Shown here piece after piece: positions 40,847-50,711 of a stretch of 64,000 nt of DNA. This DNA is from Micrococcales bacterium. GTDB lineage: Bacteria > Actinomycetota > Actinomycetes > Actinomycetales > Dermatophilaceae. The position numbers and the translations under genes are program-made. How positions within the stretch are numbered: the first letter of the stretch is position 1; every line of letters begins with the position of its first letter. The notes under the pieces were generated by a model. It ran no database searches and was not told the DNA's origin. It saw only the letters and a list, made by a program, of their open reading frames with translations. The stretch spans positions 1-64,000 of the forward strand of contig JAJTBD010000005.1 in assembly GCA_021287075.1 (NCBI GenBank), given 5' to 3'.

Positions 40847-42443
40847 CACCTTCGGCACGCTCGGCGTGCCCTCCGCCCTGTCCGACGTCCTCGCCGCGCG
40901 CGGCATCACGACCCCGACCCCGATCCAGGCGGCCACGCTGCCGGACTCACTGGCCGGCCGTGACGTGCTCGGCCGCGGGCGCACGGGCTCCGGCAAGACC
41001 TATGCCTTCCTCCTGCCCACTCTCGCCCGCCTGGCCGCCTCCGGCCGCCGGCGCCAGCCCAAGCGCCCCCGCGCGCTGATCCTCGCGCCGACCCGCGAGC
41101 TGGCCACCCAGATCGACGAGGCCCTCGCGCCGCTGGGTGCGGCACTGGGCCTGACCTCCCGCACCGTCTTTGGCGGCGTCGGGCAGAACCCGCAGGTGAC
41201 CGCGATCGCCAAGGGCGTCGACATCGTCGTCGCCTGCCCCGGCCGCCTCGAGGACCTCATCCGCCAGGGGCACGTCAGCCTCGACGCGATCGAGGTCACC
41301 GTCCTCGACGAGGCCGACCACATGGCCGACCTCGGCTTCCTGCCCGTCGTCAAGCGCCTCCTCGACGCCACCCCGCGAGACGGCCAGCGCATGCTCTTCT
41401 CCGCGACGCTCGACAACGGCATCAACGCCCTCGTCAAGCGCTATCTCCACCAGCCCGTCACCCACGAGGCCGACTCCGCGCAGTCACCCGTCGCGACGAT
41501 GGTCCACCACGTCCTGCACGTCGCAAACGAGCACCACCTCTCGGTGCTCGTCGACCTCGTCGCCGCTCCCGGTCGCACGGTCGTCTTCACCCGCACCAAG
41601 CACCGCGCCAAAAAGCTTGCGCGCCAGCTGAACTCGCACGGCGTCCCCGCTGTGGAGCTGCACGGCAACCTCAGCCAGGGCGCCCGCACCCGCACGATGG
41701 ACGCCTTCCACTCCGGTGCCGCCGAGACCCTCGTCGCCACCGACATCGCCGCCCGCGGCATCCACGTCGACGACGTGGGCCTGGTCATCCACGCCGACCC
41801 GCCCGTCGAGCACAAGGCCTATCTGCACCGCTCGGGCCGCACCGCCCGCGCCGGCAACTCGGGCACCGTCGTCACCCTCATGACCGACGAGCAGGTCCGC
41901 GACGTGCGCGACCTGACCCGCAAGGCCGGCATCCGCCCGACCACCACCCGCGTCTCCCCGTCGCACGAGCTGCTGCGCGAGATCGCGCCGGGTGAGCGGG
42001 AGTTCGCCGGCGCCTTCACCCCGCCCGCCACCGAGGCGCCCGCGCGCGCCGAGGGCGGCTCGGGCCGAGGCTCGGGCTCGCGTCGTGGCTCCGGTGCCCG
42101 TCGTGGCTCTGGCAACGGCTCCGCGGCTGGTGCCGCAGGCGCTCGAGGCAACGGCCGTGGCCGTGGCCGCGGTGCCCAGCAGGCTGCCGGCCCGCGCTCG
42201 GGCGCCGCACGTCAGGGCGAGGGCTCGCGCTCGGGTGCCGCACGCTCGAGCGACGGCTCCCGCCAGGGCGGCCAGCGCCAGGGCGGCAACTCCCGCCAGG
42301 CCGGCCAGCGCCAGGGCGGCAACTCCCGCCAGGCCGGCCAGCGCCAGGGCGGCAGCACCCGCCAGGCGACCAGCCGCCAGGGCCGGCCGTCGAGCGGCGG
42401 CGGCGCCGCGGCATTCTCCTCACGCACCCGAGCGGGGCGCTGA
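40836..42443 (+). CDS. DEAD-box ATP-dependent RNA helicase
   Basis: The product has 535 residues with a GTG start. Helicase motifs in order: Q motif TPTPIQAATL, I GRTGSGKT, Ia PTRELA, II DEAD, III SAT, and VI HRSGRTARAG. The C-terminal 130 residues are Arg/Gly/Ser/Gln-rich with three 11-residue repeats of type GQRQGGNSRQA (33-bp DNA repeats at 42270, 42303 and 42336), an RNA-binding tail. Such helicases assist ribosome assembly and RNA turnover, often at low temperature. Confidence 0.95.
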   Translation: MSTDTFGTLGVPSALSDVLAARGITTPTPIQAATLPDSLAGRDVLGRGRTGSGKTYAFLLPTLARLAASGRRRQPKRPRALILAPTRELATQIDEALAPLGAALGLTSRTVFGGVGQNPQVTAIAKGVDIVVACPGRLEDLIRQGHVSLDAIEVTVLDEADHMADLGFLPVVKRLLDATPRDGQRMLFSATLDNGINALVKRYLHQPVTHEADSAQSPVATMVHHVLHVANEHHLSVLVDLVAAPGRTVVFTRTKHRAKKLARQLNSHGVPAVELHGNLSQGARTRTMDAFHSGAAETLVATDIAARGIHVDDVGLVIHADPPVEHKAYLHRSGRTARAGNSGTVVTLMTDEQVRDVRDLTRKAGIRPTTTRVSPSHELLREIAPGEREFAGAFTPPATEAPARAEGGSGRGSGSRRGSGARRGSGNGSAAGAAGARGNGRGRGRGAQQAAGPRSGAARQGEGSRSGAARSSDGSRQGGQRQGGNSRQAGQRQGGNSRQAGQRQGGSTRQATSRQGRPSSGGGAAAFSSRTRAGR

Positions 42444-42472
42444 CCGCAGCCGACGTCGCTAGGCTCGGTGGC

Positions 42473-42814
42473 ATGCACATCGTCATCCCGGTGACCGAGG
42501 ACGGTCAGGTCGACCACCGCTGGGGGCGGGCCGCCCGGGTGGCCGTCGCCGCGGTCGAGGACGGCGCGGTCACCTCGTGGACCGAGCACGCCGTCGGGTG
42601 GGATGTCGCCCACGACGAGGGCACCGAGGGCAGCCACCACGCGCGGATCGTGCGCTTCCTGCGCGAGCACCAGATCACCCACGTCATGGCCGATCACATG
42701 GGCCAGGGCATGGTGCACACGATCAGCCGCATGGGTCTGCCGATCGCGCGGCCGACCAGCCCCGACGCGCGGGAGGCCGTCGCGGCATACGCCTCTGGCC
42801 ATCCGGCCGAGTGA
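42473..42814 (+). CDS. NifX/NifB-type dinitrogenase cofactor-binding domain protein
   Basis: The product has 113 residues. MHIVIPVTEDGQVDHRWGRA begins the RNase-H-like fold of the NifX/NafY family, with THVMADHMGQGMVHTISRMG near the end. There are no nif genes here, so a role in molybdopterin or iron-sulfur handling, or another nucleotide-like ligand, is more likely. It lies 12 bp upstream of the Lon-N gene, suggesting co-transcription. Confidence 0.8.
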   Translation: MHIVIPVTEDGQVDHRWGRAARVAVAAVEDGAVTSWTEHAVGWDVAHDEGTEGSHHARIVRFLREHQITHVMADHMGQGMVHTISRMGLPIARPTSPDAREAVAAYASGHPAE

Positions 42815-42826
42815 CGGGGGAGCGCC

Positions 42827-43474
42827 GTGCCGAGCCTGCCGCTCTTCCCACTCGGGACGGTGCTGCTGCCCGGGGCGTCGCTCCCGCTGCGGGTCTTCGA
42901 GCCGCGCTATCTCGACCTGCTGCGCGACATCGGTGACCGGTCGCCGGATGCGCCGGCCTTTGGGGTCGTCACGATCCGCCGGGGCCGCGAGGTCGGCGCC
43001 GACGTCGTCAACGAGCTGGGGTGCGTGGGCTGCGTGGCGCAGGTGCGCCAGATCCACCCGCCGAGTGGCGACCGCCCCTTCTTCGCCGTCGAGAGCGTCG
43101 GCGGCGCCCGCTTCCGGCTCGAGCGCATCGACGAGTCCGCCGGCACGCGCTATCCGACCGGCGTCGTCACCTGGCTGGAGGAGCAGCCGCCGACACATGC
43201 CTCCGAAGCCCAGCTCCGCCGCGCCTATCTCGCGCTGTGCGAGGAGCTGCGCCGGGCGCCCACCGAGCAGGGCAGGTCCGGCAACGACCTGGTGTATGCC
43301 GTGGCGCTGGCCCACGACCTGACCCTCGCCGAGCGCCAGTCGATCCTCGAGGCCAGCACCGGCACGGTCGCCGCCGAGATGCTCACCGCACTGCTCCGGC
43401 GGGAGCTGAGCATCGCCCCCGACTTCCGCCTCGCGCCCCCACAGCCCCCGCCCACCGGGCCGCAGCTCAACTGA
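42827..43474 (+). CDS. Lon protease N-terminal (substrate-binding) domain protein
   Basis: The product has 215 residues with a GTG start at 42827. LPLFPLGTVLLPGASLPLRVFEPRYLDLL is the LON-N signature (split here: LPLFPLGTVLLPGASLPL, RVFEPRYLDLL). A helical C-terminus follows. There is no AAA or protease domain, so it is a stand-alone substrate-binding module as found throughout actinobacteria, perhaps an adaptor. Confidence 0.85.
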   Translation: MPSLPLFPLGTVLLPGASLPLRVFEPRYLDLLRDIGDRSPDAPAFGVVTIRRGREVGADVVNELGCVGCVAQVRQIHPPSGDRPFFAVESVGGARFRLERIDESAGTRYPTGVVTWLEEQPPTHASEAQLRRAYLALCEELRRAPTEQGRSGNDLVYAVALAHDLTLAERQSILEASTGTVAAEMLTALLRRELSIAPDFRLAPPQPPPTGPQLN

Positions 43475-43542
43475 CCGCAGCTGAACTGACTGCCCTCGCG
43501 GGGGCGTGACACACTTCCGGCCGTGCCGGACCGGTAGGGGAT

Positions 43543-44103
43543 GTGAGCACAACGACCAGCACCCGCGAGGTGAGATTCCAGGCCCTGTATGCCGCGGCAT
43601 ACGAGGACCTGCTCCACTTCGCCCAGCGACGCGTCCACCCCAGCCACGCCGAGGACGTCGTCGCCGAGGCCTTCCTCGTCGCCTGGCGTCGGCTCGACGA
43701 CCTGCCCAGCCGGCCCGGTGACGCTCGGGCCTGGCTGTTCGGCATCGCCCGTCACTGCCTGCTCAACGCCCGCCGGGGCCTGGAGCGGCAGGACGCCCTC
43801 GCCGTCCGGATCGCCGACGCGGCCCCACCCACGCCCACGGCCGCAGGGCTCGATCCCGACGACATCGCCCGCCGCGTGGACCTCGCCCACGCCTGGCGGC
43901 GCCTGTCACCTACCGACCAGGAGGCGCTCGCGCTCGCGGTGTATGAGGACCTGACCTCGCCAGAGGCGGCGCGGGTCCTCGGGATCAGCGCCGCGGCATA
44001 CCGCCTCCGTCTCATGCGCGCCCGACGCGCACTGCGCCGCGAGCTGGAGCTCGCCGGCGACACCCCACCGCTAACCACTCCTATCGAGGAGCCCACCCGA
44101 TGA
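43543..44103 (+). CDS. ECF-type RNA polymerase sigma factor
   Basis: The product has 186 residues. The GTG at 43543 follows AGGGG. Region 2: RRVHPSHAEDVVAEAFLVAW; region 4: LSPTDQEALALAVYEDLTSP and ARVLGISAAAYRLRLMRARR. Its TGA overlaps the next gene (ATGA). The palindromic GTATGCCGCGGCATAC at 43587-43602 lies within codons 15-21 and encodes YAAAY. The partner downstream is a probable anti-sigma or effector protein. Confidence 0.9.
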   Translation: MSTTTSTREVRFQALYAAAYEDLLHFAQRRVHPSHAEDVVAEAFLVAWRRLDDLPSRPGDARAWLFGIARHCLLNARRGLERQDALAVRIADAAPPTPTAAGLDPDDIARRVDLAHAWRRLSPTDQEALALAVYEDLTSPEAARVLGISAAAYRLRLMRARRALRRELELAGDTPPLTTPIEEPTR

Positions 44104-44948
44104 ACACCACCGACCGCACCCTGCGATCGCTCGACGCCGCCGAGGCCATCACCGACGCCCAGCGCGAGCGCGCCAACGCCACTCTCTCCCAGGTGATCTC
44201 GACTGATCCGTATGCCTCGGGTGCCTCGTCCGATCGGCCCGTCACCTCCCGCCGACGCAGCGGCCGCCGGGTGGCCGTTATCGGCACGGCAGCGGCCACC
44301 CTGGCCGCTGCCTCGATCCTGCTGCCGGGCATGGGCAACGACAGCAAGGCCTATGCGACCTGGACGGCGACGGCAACACCGTTGTCTGCCAAGGACGCCC
44401 AGCCCATCATCGACGAGTGCCGCTCCCAGTTGGCCAATACTGCCGAGGATTCCCACACAGTGCCCGGCATCCAGGCCGGCAGCGACCCGGTGGCCATCGC
44501 GGAGCGACGCGGCGACTCGGTCGCGGTGATGATCCGCGGCGCGAAGGCCGACTACGCCGCGACATGCGTCGGGGTCAACAAGGTCGGCTCCACTGACGTT
44601 GACGACATGTCCGTCGGCATCGGCGGCAGCGACGGCCCGCGCGTCACGCCGCCGCCCGGTGCCTTCAAGGAGGGCAGCGTCTCCCAGTCGGGCGATGACC
44701 CGGCGATCTCGATGACCGAGGGCCTTGTCGGCCCGGGCGTCACCGGGGTGACCATCCACGCCGGGAAGTTCGACGTCGAGGCCACGGTCAAGGACGGCTA
44801 CTACGTCGCCTGGTGGCCCGGCCCCTCTTTCTCCGACGAGCCGCTGCCGCCGAGTGGCGAGGGTGGCCCCACGCCGTTCATGACCTATGACCTGACGCTC
44901 TCCGACGGGCGCGTGGTCAAGGACGCCCCCTCGGCCGACCCCTCCTGA
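44100..44948 (+). CDS. Membrane-anchored partner of the sigma factor
   Basis: The product has 282 residues. An N-terminal cytoplasmic helical part (LRSLDAAEAITDAQRERANA) could bind the sigma factor. One transmembrane helix (VAVIGTAAATLAAASILLPG) and an extracellular domain with two Cys (DECRSQ, ATCVG) follow. The arrangement resembles an anti-sigma factor or CU044_5270-like protein. No zinc-binding HxxxCxxC motif is present. Confidence 0.75.
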   Translation: MNTTDRTLRSLDAAEAITDAQRERANATLSQVISTDPYASGASSDRPVTSRRRSGRRVAVIGTAAATLAAASILLPGMGNDSKAYATWTATATPLSAKDAQPIIDECRSQLANTAEDSHTVPGIQAGSDPVAIAERRGDSVAVMIRGAKADYAATCVGVNKVGSTDVDDMSVGIGGSDGPRVTPPPGAFKEGSVSQSGDDPAISMTEGLVGPGVTGVTIHAGKFDVEATVKDGYYVAWWPGPSFSDEPLPPSGEGGPTPFMTYDLTLSDGRVVKDAPSADPS

Positions 44949-44970
44949 CCTGGGGCGCGCACAGTCAGAG

Positions 44971-45011
44971 GCGGGGTATGCCGCGGCGCAGGGGGCCGCG
45001 GCATACCCCGC
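44971..45011. terminator. GTATGCCG-pair hairpin, 17-bp perfect stem
   Basis: GCGGGGTATGCCGCGGC (44971-44987) pairs perfectly with 44995-45011 across a 7-base loop, 23 bp after the sigma-partner gene. GCCCACGTGGGCGAAAGCG copies follow at 45030 and 45091. Confidence 0.75.
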
Positions 45012-45181
45012 CGCTGTGGGCGCGGGGCGATTGTGCCCACGTGGGCGAAAGCGCGTGGGGCGGGGACGCGGGGGAGCCCGCGGTTGTGCCCTCGCGGGCG
45101 AAAGCGCAGGTCGCGGGGGCTGTGGTGGAGCAGACATCTGCGGACGCGGAAATCGGACGAACCGGACTCGCCAAGCGCGCG

Positions 45182-45187
45182 TATCGT
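45182..45187 (+). promoter_or_regulatory. -10 element for a leaderless ABC transporter mRNA
   Basis: TATCGT (TANNNT) ends 7 bases before ATG 45195, the same arrangement as before the ArsR, MarR and TetR genes. It argues for 45195 rather than 45189 as the start. Confidence 0.45.
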
Positions 45188-45194
45188 CATGAAC

Positions 45195-46112
45195 ATGACC
45201 GCGATCGAGATCCGGGATCTGACCAAGACCTTCGGACCGGTGAAGGCCCTCGACAACCTCACGATGGATGTCGCCGAGGGCGAGGTGCACGGCTTCCTCG
45301 GGCCCAACGGCGCGGGCAAGTCGACGACGATCCGCGTGCTCCTCGGCCTGCTGCGGCAGGACTCCGGCACGGCCCGGCTGCTGGGCGGCGATCCCTGGAA
45401 GGACGCGCCAGCGCTCCACAGACGCCTGGCCTATGTGCCCGGCGACGTCAACCTCTGGCCCAACCTGACCGGCGGCGAGGTCATCGACCTGCTCGGCCGG
45501 CTGCGCGGCGGGCTCGACCCGGTCCGGCGTGACGCGCTGCTCGAGCGCTTCGACCTCGACCCCCGCAAGAAGGGCTCGACCTATTCCAAGGGCAACCGGC
45601 AGAAGGTCGCCCTCGTGGCTGCCCTCTCCTCCGACGTCGAACTGCTGCTCCTCGACGAGCCGACGGCCGGTCTCGACCCGCTCATGGAGGCCGAGTTCCG
45701 CGACGTGATCCACGCCGAGCGCACCAAGGGCCGCACGGTCCTGCTCAGCAGCCACATCCTCAGCGAGGTCGAGCACCTCTGCGACCGCGTCAGCATCATC
45801 CGGCAGGGGCGCATCGTCGAGTCCGGCACGCTCGCCGAGCTGCGCCACCTCACCCGCACGGCCGTCACGGCCGAGCTCGCCCAGCCCGTGCCGGCCGAGA
45901 TCGCCTCTCTCCCAGGCCTGCACGACGTGACGATCGACGGCCGCCGCCTCGACGCCCAGGTCGACGACACCGCGCTCGGCGACCTCCTCGGCCGCCTGTC
46001 GGCCCTCGGCGTGCGCACCCTGACCAGCGCACCGCCGACGCTCGAGGAGCTCTTCCTGCGCCACTATGACGACGACATCCGTGAGCCGGCAGGGGAGCGC
46101 GAGCCCGCATGA
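45195..46112 (+). CDS. ABC transporter ATP-binding protein
   Basis: The product has 305 residues. Walker A is [10 protein letters not shown], the signature region is [17 protein letters not shown] (a YSKGNRQK variant in place of LSGGQ), Walker B is [12 protein letters not shown] and the switch His is in LLSSHILSE. It has the DrrA/CcmA-type architecture with a C-terminal extension. It overlaps the permease gene (ATGA). A drug or lipid exporter is likely. Confidence 0.92.
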   Translation: MTAIEIRDLTKTFGPVKALDNLTMDVAEGEVHGFLGPNGAGKSTTIRVLLGLLRQDSGTARLLGGDPWKDAPALHRRLAYVPGDVNLWPNLTGGEVIDLLGRLRGGLDPVRRDALLERFDLDPRKKGSTYSKGNRQKVALVAALSSDVELLLLDEPTAGLDPLMEAEFRDVIHAERTKGRTVLLSSHILSEVEHLCDRVSIIRQGRIVESGTLAELRHLTRTAVTAELAQPVPAEIASLPGLHDVTIDGRRLDAQVDDTALGDLLGRLSALGVRTLTSAPPTLEELFLRHYDDDIREPAGEREPA

Positions 46113-47707
46113 GCGGCCTCGGCGACCTGCTGCGGCTGACGGTCCGCCGCAACCGCTGGTTCTATCTCGCCTGGGTGCTCGCCCTCGGCATCACCCCGGT
46201 GATGACGGCCAGCGCCTATGAGGCCGTGGTCGGCACGGGCGTCAAGCGTGACGTGCTCATCGCGACCCTCGTCGGCAACCCCACGATGCGCGCGATGCTC
46301 GGGCCGCCCTTCGACCTGAGCACGCCCGGCGGCTTCTCGGCCTGGCGCGTGGGCACCTTCACCGCGACGATGGCCTGCATCATGACCGCCCTCGGCGTGA
46401 TCCGCTCCACCCGCGCCGACGAGGAGGAGGGCCGCACCGAGCTGGTGCGCGCCGGCTCCGTCGACCGTCGCGCGCCGCTCACCGCCGCCGTGCTGGTCGC
46501 CCTCGGCGCCGCCACCGTCCTCGGCGTCCTCATCGCCGCCGGCCTCATCGCCCAGGGCGAGGCTGCCTCTGGTTCGGTCGCCTATGGCCTCGGCACCACG
46601 CTGGTCGCCGCGGTCTTCGCCGGCGTCGCCGCCGTCACCGCCCAGATCACCGCCTCCGCGCGGGCCGCGCGCGGCATGGCCATGGGCGCCCTCGGCACGA
46701 TGTATGCCGTGCGCGCCGTCGCCGACGGCGTCTCCGACTCCAGCGCTCTCCGCCCGCTCCACTGGGGCGTGCCCATCGAGTGGATGGCCCTCGCCCGCCC
46801 CTACGCCGGCGAGCGCTGGTGGGTGCTCGCGCTCCCGGCCGTACTGACGCTGGTGCTGGTGCTCGCGGCATACCGGCTTGAGGCGGTCCGCGACCACGGA
46901 TCCGGACTGCGCGCGACCGCGAGCGGACGACCGCGCGCCAAGGCCTCGCTGCTCTCGCCCGAGGGACTGGCGTGGCGGCTCCAGCGCGGCAGTGTCATCG
47001 GCTGGACGCTCGGCATGATGCTCTTCGCCTTTGCCATGGGATCGCTATCGGGCAGCATGGGCGACATGCTCAAGGAGGCCCCGGTCCTCGAGGAAATCTT
47101 CCGCCGGATGGGGCAGGACGCGTCCGACCTGGTCGACGCCTTCTATACCGCCATGCTCGGCATCGTCGGCGTGGTCGTCGCGGTGATGGCCGTCCAGCTC
47201 TTCCAGCGGCTCGGCCAGGAGGAGCGGCGCCAGCACGCCGAGACGGTCCTCGCGACGGCCGTGCCAAGACTGCGGTTTGCGTTGTCACACATCGGGATCG
47301 CGGTCGTCGCCGCGACCGCGCTGATGGCTCTGGTCGGGCTCTGCCTGGCCCTGCCGGAGGCGATTGGTCAGGGACACGCCGACCGACTCGCCCAGATCGC
47401 CGGTGCCGGGCTCGCGCTGGCACCGGGGGTGCTGCTCGTCCTCGGTCTTGCGGTGCTGCTCCACGGCTGGCTGCCCCGGCTCGACTGGCTGACCTGGGTC
47501 GTCGTCTTCTGGTCGCTCTTTGTCATCTGGGTCGGCGGCACCCTCAACCTGCCCGAGTGGATGAAGCGGCTGACCCCCTGGGAGCCGCTGCCCAAGATCC
47601 CCGCCGAGCCGATGGACTGGCTCCCGGTGCTGGCCTGCGTGCTCGTCGCCCTCGCGCTCATTGCCCTCGGGCTGCTCGGATACCGCCGCCGTGACATCCG
47701 CTCCTGA
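46109..47707 (+). CDS. ABC exporter permease (ABC-2/polyketide-antibiotic type)
   Basis: The product has 532 residues with about 12 transmembrane helices in two repeats, beginning [20 protein letters not shown]. Soluble loops contain [20 protein letters not shown] and, in the second half, [20 protein letters not shown], a recognisable pair in two-half EfrB-like permeases of actinobacteria. It is coupled to the ATPase before it. Export of a polyketide-like or amphipathic compound is the family role; the cargo is unknown. Confidence 0.9.
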   Translation: MSGLGDLLRLTVRRNRWFYLAWVLALGITPVMTASAYEAVVGTGVKRDVLIATLVGNPTMRAMLGPPFDLSTPGGFSAWRVGTFTATMACIMTALGVIRSTRADEEEGRTELVRAGSVDRRAPLTAAVLVALGAATVLGVLIAAGLIAQGEAASGSVAYGLGTTLVAAVFAGVAAVTAQITASARAARGMAMGALGTMYAVRAVADGVSDSSALRPLHWGVPIEWMALARPYAGERWWVLALPAVLTLVLVLAAYRLEAVRDHGSGLRATASGRPRAKASLLSPEGLAWRLQRGSVIGWTLGMMLFAFAMGSLSGSMGDMLKEAPVLEEIFRRMGQDASDLVDAFYTAMLGIVGVVVAVMAVQLFQRLGQEERRQHAETVLATAVPRLRFALSHIGIAVVAATALMALVGLCLALPEAIGQGHADRLAQIAGAGLALAPGVLLVLGLAVLLHGWLPRLDWLTWVVVFWSLFVIWVGGTLNLPEWMKRLTPWEPLPKIPAEPMDWLPVLACVLVALALIALGLLGYRRRDIRS

Positions 47708-47873
47708 CCCCGACCGCGAGCCGCTCCTCGACCTCCCCAGGCCCGCTCCGACCAGGTCGCTCCCCAATCGTGACCGACCTGCGGGCCAAGGAGGTTGAGG
47801 CGGCCCCGGCAGCGCCGTAGCGTGAGAGGGCCGGAGCTTCAGGGGTCCGGCACGCACCCTCGAAGGACCGCCC

Positions 47874-48950
47874 ATGAGCATCTCCCGCCGTCTGGCGCTG
47901 CCGGCCGCAGCCGCCATCGCCGTCGCCCTCGCGGCCGGCGCCGCGCCCGCCTCCGGCTCGTCCGCGGCCACCCCGCCGCCCGCCCCCACCCGGCTCACCG
48001 GTGCGCTGGCCGAGGAGGCGACCCGCCCGCTCCCCGAGCAGGCACAGCTGGGCACCTACACCGCCAAGGGCGCCACCATGCGACGTGTGTTCAAGGGCGG
48101 CGGCCGGGTGGCGGCCCTCAAGGGCACCCGCGACGTGCCCAGCCGCTTCAGCCGCGCCGAGCTGGCCCGCGTCCAGGCGGCCCTGTCGGCGGCCCGCACC
48201 TCCTCGTCGGCCTATGGCTTCTACTACGACCCGGCGAGCGACAGCGTGCACGTCGACGGCCGGGTCGACCGCGCCCGTCTGCCCAAGCGCGACCTGGCCA
48301 GCGGCGCCGTGCGCGTCACCGCCACGACCGGCGGCCAGCGGGTCGGGCTCGACCGCTATCACGACGCGCCGCCGCTGCGGGGCGGGGCCGCGATCTACAA
48401 CCAGGCCAACGGCGCCCGCTGCACCTCGGGCATCCCGGTCCGTCTCGCCAACGGCACCCGCGGCATGGTCACCGCCGCCCACTGCGGCCTCATCGGCGAC
48501 CGCTTCGTCACCGGCACAGCCTTCGAGGGCGTGCTGACCCGGCGCCCCAGCTTCCCCAAGTGGGATCTGGCCCTGCTCACCGGCGGCACCTATGGCAGCC
48601 AGTACTGGATGGGCGGCCGCACCGGCGTGCGCGTGCCGGGCGGCTCGGCCTATACCCTGCGCCCCGGCGTCGGCTACTGCACGAGCGGGTCGACGACCTA
48701 CGAGCAGTGCGGCAAGCAGGTCGTCTCGACCTATGCGAGCTTCTGCGACGCCTCTGGCTGCACCCCGGGCCTGGTCACGCTCAAGGGCGGCGTCGCCCCC
48801 GGCCCCGGCGACTCCGGCGGTCCGGTCGTCATCCACTCCGGCGGCAAGGCCTGGCCCCGCGGCGTGATCATCGCGGTCAACAACGGCGTCACCTATGCCC
48901 ACAACTGGCCGACGGTCGCCGCGCTCTTCGGCGCCACTCCCATCACCTGA
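47874..48950 (+). CDS. Secreted S1-family serine protease
   Basis: The product has 358 residues. A signal peptide (MSISRRLALPAAAAIAVALA) precedes a propeptide of about 140 residues. The catalytic triad is His203 (MVTAAHCG), Asp231 (PKWDLALL) and Ser314 (GPGDSGGPVV). Cys pairs flank the triad (CTSG/AHC; CTSG/EQCG; FCDASGC), as in streptogrisin-like enzymes. It is secreted and probably self-activates by propeptide removal. The tail-to-tail neighbour is an ALDH7 gene. Confidence 0.93.
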   Translation: MSISRRLALPAAAAIAVALAAGAAPASGSSAATPPPAPTRLTGALAEEATRPLPEQAQLGTYTAKGATMRRVFKGGGRVAALKGTRDVPSRFSRAELARVQAALSAARTSSSAYGFYYDPASDSVHVDGRVDRARLPKRDLASGAVRVTATTGGQRVGLDRYHDAPPLRGGAAIYNQANGARCTSGIPVRLANGTRGMVTAAHCGLIGDRFVTGTAFEGVLTRRPSFPKWDLALLTGGTYGSQYWMGGRTGVRVPGGSAYTLRPGVGYCTSGSTTYEQCGKQVVSTYASFCDASGCTPGLVTLKGGVAPGPGDSGGPVVIHSGGKAWPRGVIIAVNNGVTYAHNWPTVAALFGATPIT

Positions 48951-48963
48951 CCCACGCCGAGGA

Positions 48964-48995
48964 GGTATGCCGCGCAGCCGGTTTCGCGGCATACC
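48964..48995. terminator. GTATGCCG-pair hairpin
   Basis: GGTATGCCGCG (48964-48974) and its complement (48985-48995) with a 10-base loop lie directly after the protease gene and before the convergent ALDH gene. Confidence 0.65.
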
Positions 48996-49059
48996 GCACC
49001 TCCCGCACGGCACGTCAGACACGAGTGCGGCCCGGCCCCGCTCGCCCGAGCCACCCCTC

Positions 49060-49105
49060 TTAAGCCAATTGGCGAGTTCCGCACCGCGCGGAACTCGCCA
49101 ATTGG
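49060..49105. repeat. Second GCCAATTGGCGAGTTCC inverted repeat
   Basis: AAGCCAATTGGCGAGTTCC and its complement around GCACCGC almost duplicate the element at 40394-40443, here between the convergent protease and ALDH genes. Confidence 0.7.
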
Positions 49106-49143
49106 CGTGATGGGGAGGGCGCCCCCATGTCTGCGGTCGGGGG

Positions 49144-50676
49144 TCAGACTGTGAAGTCGACGCCCTGGGCCAGCGGCAGCTCGCCGGAGTAGTTGACGGT
49201 GTTGGTGGCCCGTCGCATATAGGCGCGCCAGGCGTCGGACCCGGACTCGCGGCCACCGCCGGTCTCCTTCTCGCCGCCGAAGGCGCCACCGATCTCGGCG
49301 CCGGACGTGCCGATGTTGACGTTGACGATGCCGCAGTCGGAGCCCTCGGGACCGACGAAGATCTCGGCCTCGGCCTGGTCACCCGTGAAGATCGCGCTCG
49401 AGAGGCCCTGCGGCACATCGTTGTTGAGCGCGATGGCCTCGGTCAGCTCCTCATAGGGGAGGACGTAGAGGATGGGCGCAAAGGTCTCGGTGCGCACGAT
49501 GTCGGTCTGGCCCGGCATCCGCACGACGGCCGGTTCGACGTAGTAGGCGCCGGGGGCCTCGTCCTCGAGGCGGCGGCCACCGCCGACGACGACCTCGCCG
49601 CCCTGCTCCCTGGCCGCGGCCAGCGAGTCCTGCATTGTGGTGAACGCGGCCTCGTTGATGAGCGGGCCGACGAGCGTGCCCTCGGTCATCGGGTTGCCGA
49701 TCGGCAGGCGGGAGTAGGCGCCGCGCAGCCGCTCGACGAGGTCGTCGATGACGGAGGAGTGGGCGATGACCCGGCGCATCGTGGTGCAGCGCTGGCCGCA
49801 CGTGCCGGCGGCGGCGAAGACGATGCCGCGCACCGCGAGGTCGAGGTCGGCCGAGGGGGTGATGACCGCGGCGTTGTTGCCGCCGAGCTCGAGCAGCACC
49901 TTGCCGAAGCGCTCCGCCGTGCGCGGGCCGACGGTCTGGCCCATGCGGGTCGAGCCGGTCGCCGAGACGAGCGCGACCTTGGGGTGGTCGACAAGGGCCT
50001 GGCCGACCGGGCCGTCGCCATAGACGACCTGGCTCAGGCCCTCGGGCGCGCCCACGTCCTTGGCGGCCTGGTCGAGCAGCGCGGCGCACGCAGCGGCGCA
50101 CAGCGGGGCGCCCTCCGACGGCTTCCACACGACGGTGTCGCCGCAGACGAGCGCGACCGCGGTGTTCCAGGACCACACTGCGACAGGGAAGTTGAAGGCC
50201 GAGATGACCCCGACGACCCCGAGCGGGTGCCACGTCTCCATGAGGCGGTGGCCGGGGCGCTCGGACGGCATCGTGCGGCCATAGAGCTGGCGCGAGAGGC
50301 CCACGGCGAAGTCGCAGATGTCGATCATCTCCTGCACCTCGCCGAGCGCCTCGGAGGTGATCTTGCCGACCTCGAGGCTGACGAGCAGACCGAGATCCTC
50401 CTTGTGCTCGGTGAGCAGCTCGCCCAGACGCTTGACGAGGTTGCCGCGCACCGGCGCCGGCACCGTGCGCCACTGGAGGAAGGCCTCGTGGGCGCGCTGC
50501 ACCGCCGCGTCGACCCCGGCGGCGTCGGTCCACGCGACGGCCGTCAGCTGCTCGCCGTTGATGGGGGAGACACCCGCCTGGTCACCGGCGATCGCCGCCA
50601 GGTCGACGCCGCAGGTCTCGGCGGCGGCCCTGGCCTGGCCGGCGAGGTCCTCGGCGGTGGGGAGGGTCGTGGTCAT
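49144..50676 (-). CDS. ALDH7-family aldehyde dehydrogenase
   Basis: The product has 510 residues. The ATG at 50676 has AAAGG upstream. Catalytic features: ISAFNFPVAVWSWN, the Glu in LELGGNNAAVI, and the nucleophile Cys in GTCGQRCTTMRR. The C-terminal IGGAFGGEKETGGGRESGSD is characteristic of the antiquitin/ALDH7 group, which oxidises alpha-aminoadipate semialdehyde (piperideine-6-carboxylate) in lysine catabolism. It neighbours FAD oxidase and OCD-like genes. Confidence 0.93.
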   Translation of the reverse strand: MTTTLPTAEDLAGQARAAAETCGVDLAAIAGDQAGVSPINGEQLTAVAWTDAAGVDAAVQRAHEAFLQWRTVPAPVRGNLVKRLGELLTEHKEDLGLLVSLEVGKITSEALGEVQEMIDICDFAVGLSRQLYGRTMPSERPGHRLMETWHPLGVVGVISAFNFPVAVWSWNTAVALVCGDTVVWKPSEGAPLCAAACAALLDQAAKDVGAPEGLSQVVYGDGPVGQALVDHPKVALVSATGSTRMGQTVGPRTAERFGKVLLELGGNNAAVITPSADLDLAVRGIVFAAAGTCGQRCTTMRRVIAHSSVIDDLVERLRGAYSRLPIGNPMTEGTLVGPLINEAAFTTMQDSLAAAREQGGEVVVGGGRRLEDEAPGAYYVEPAVVRMPGQTDIVRTETFAPILYVLPYEELTEAIALNNDVPQGLSSAIFTGDQAEAEIFVGPEGSDCGIVNVNIGTSGAEIGGAFGGEKETGGGRESGSDAWRAYMRRATNTVNYSGELPLAQGVDFTV

Positions 50677-50711
50677 GGTCTGCCTTTCGGTTGCTGCGGT
50701 CGGTTGCTGCG

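Noticed and set aside
43752..46064. 770-codon open frame antisense to the sigma, partner and ABC genes
   Set aside because: It spans three clear genes and two repeat elements on the other strand.
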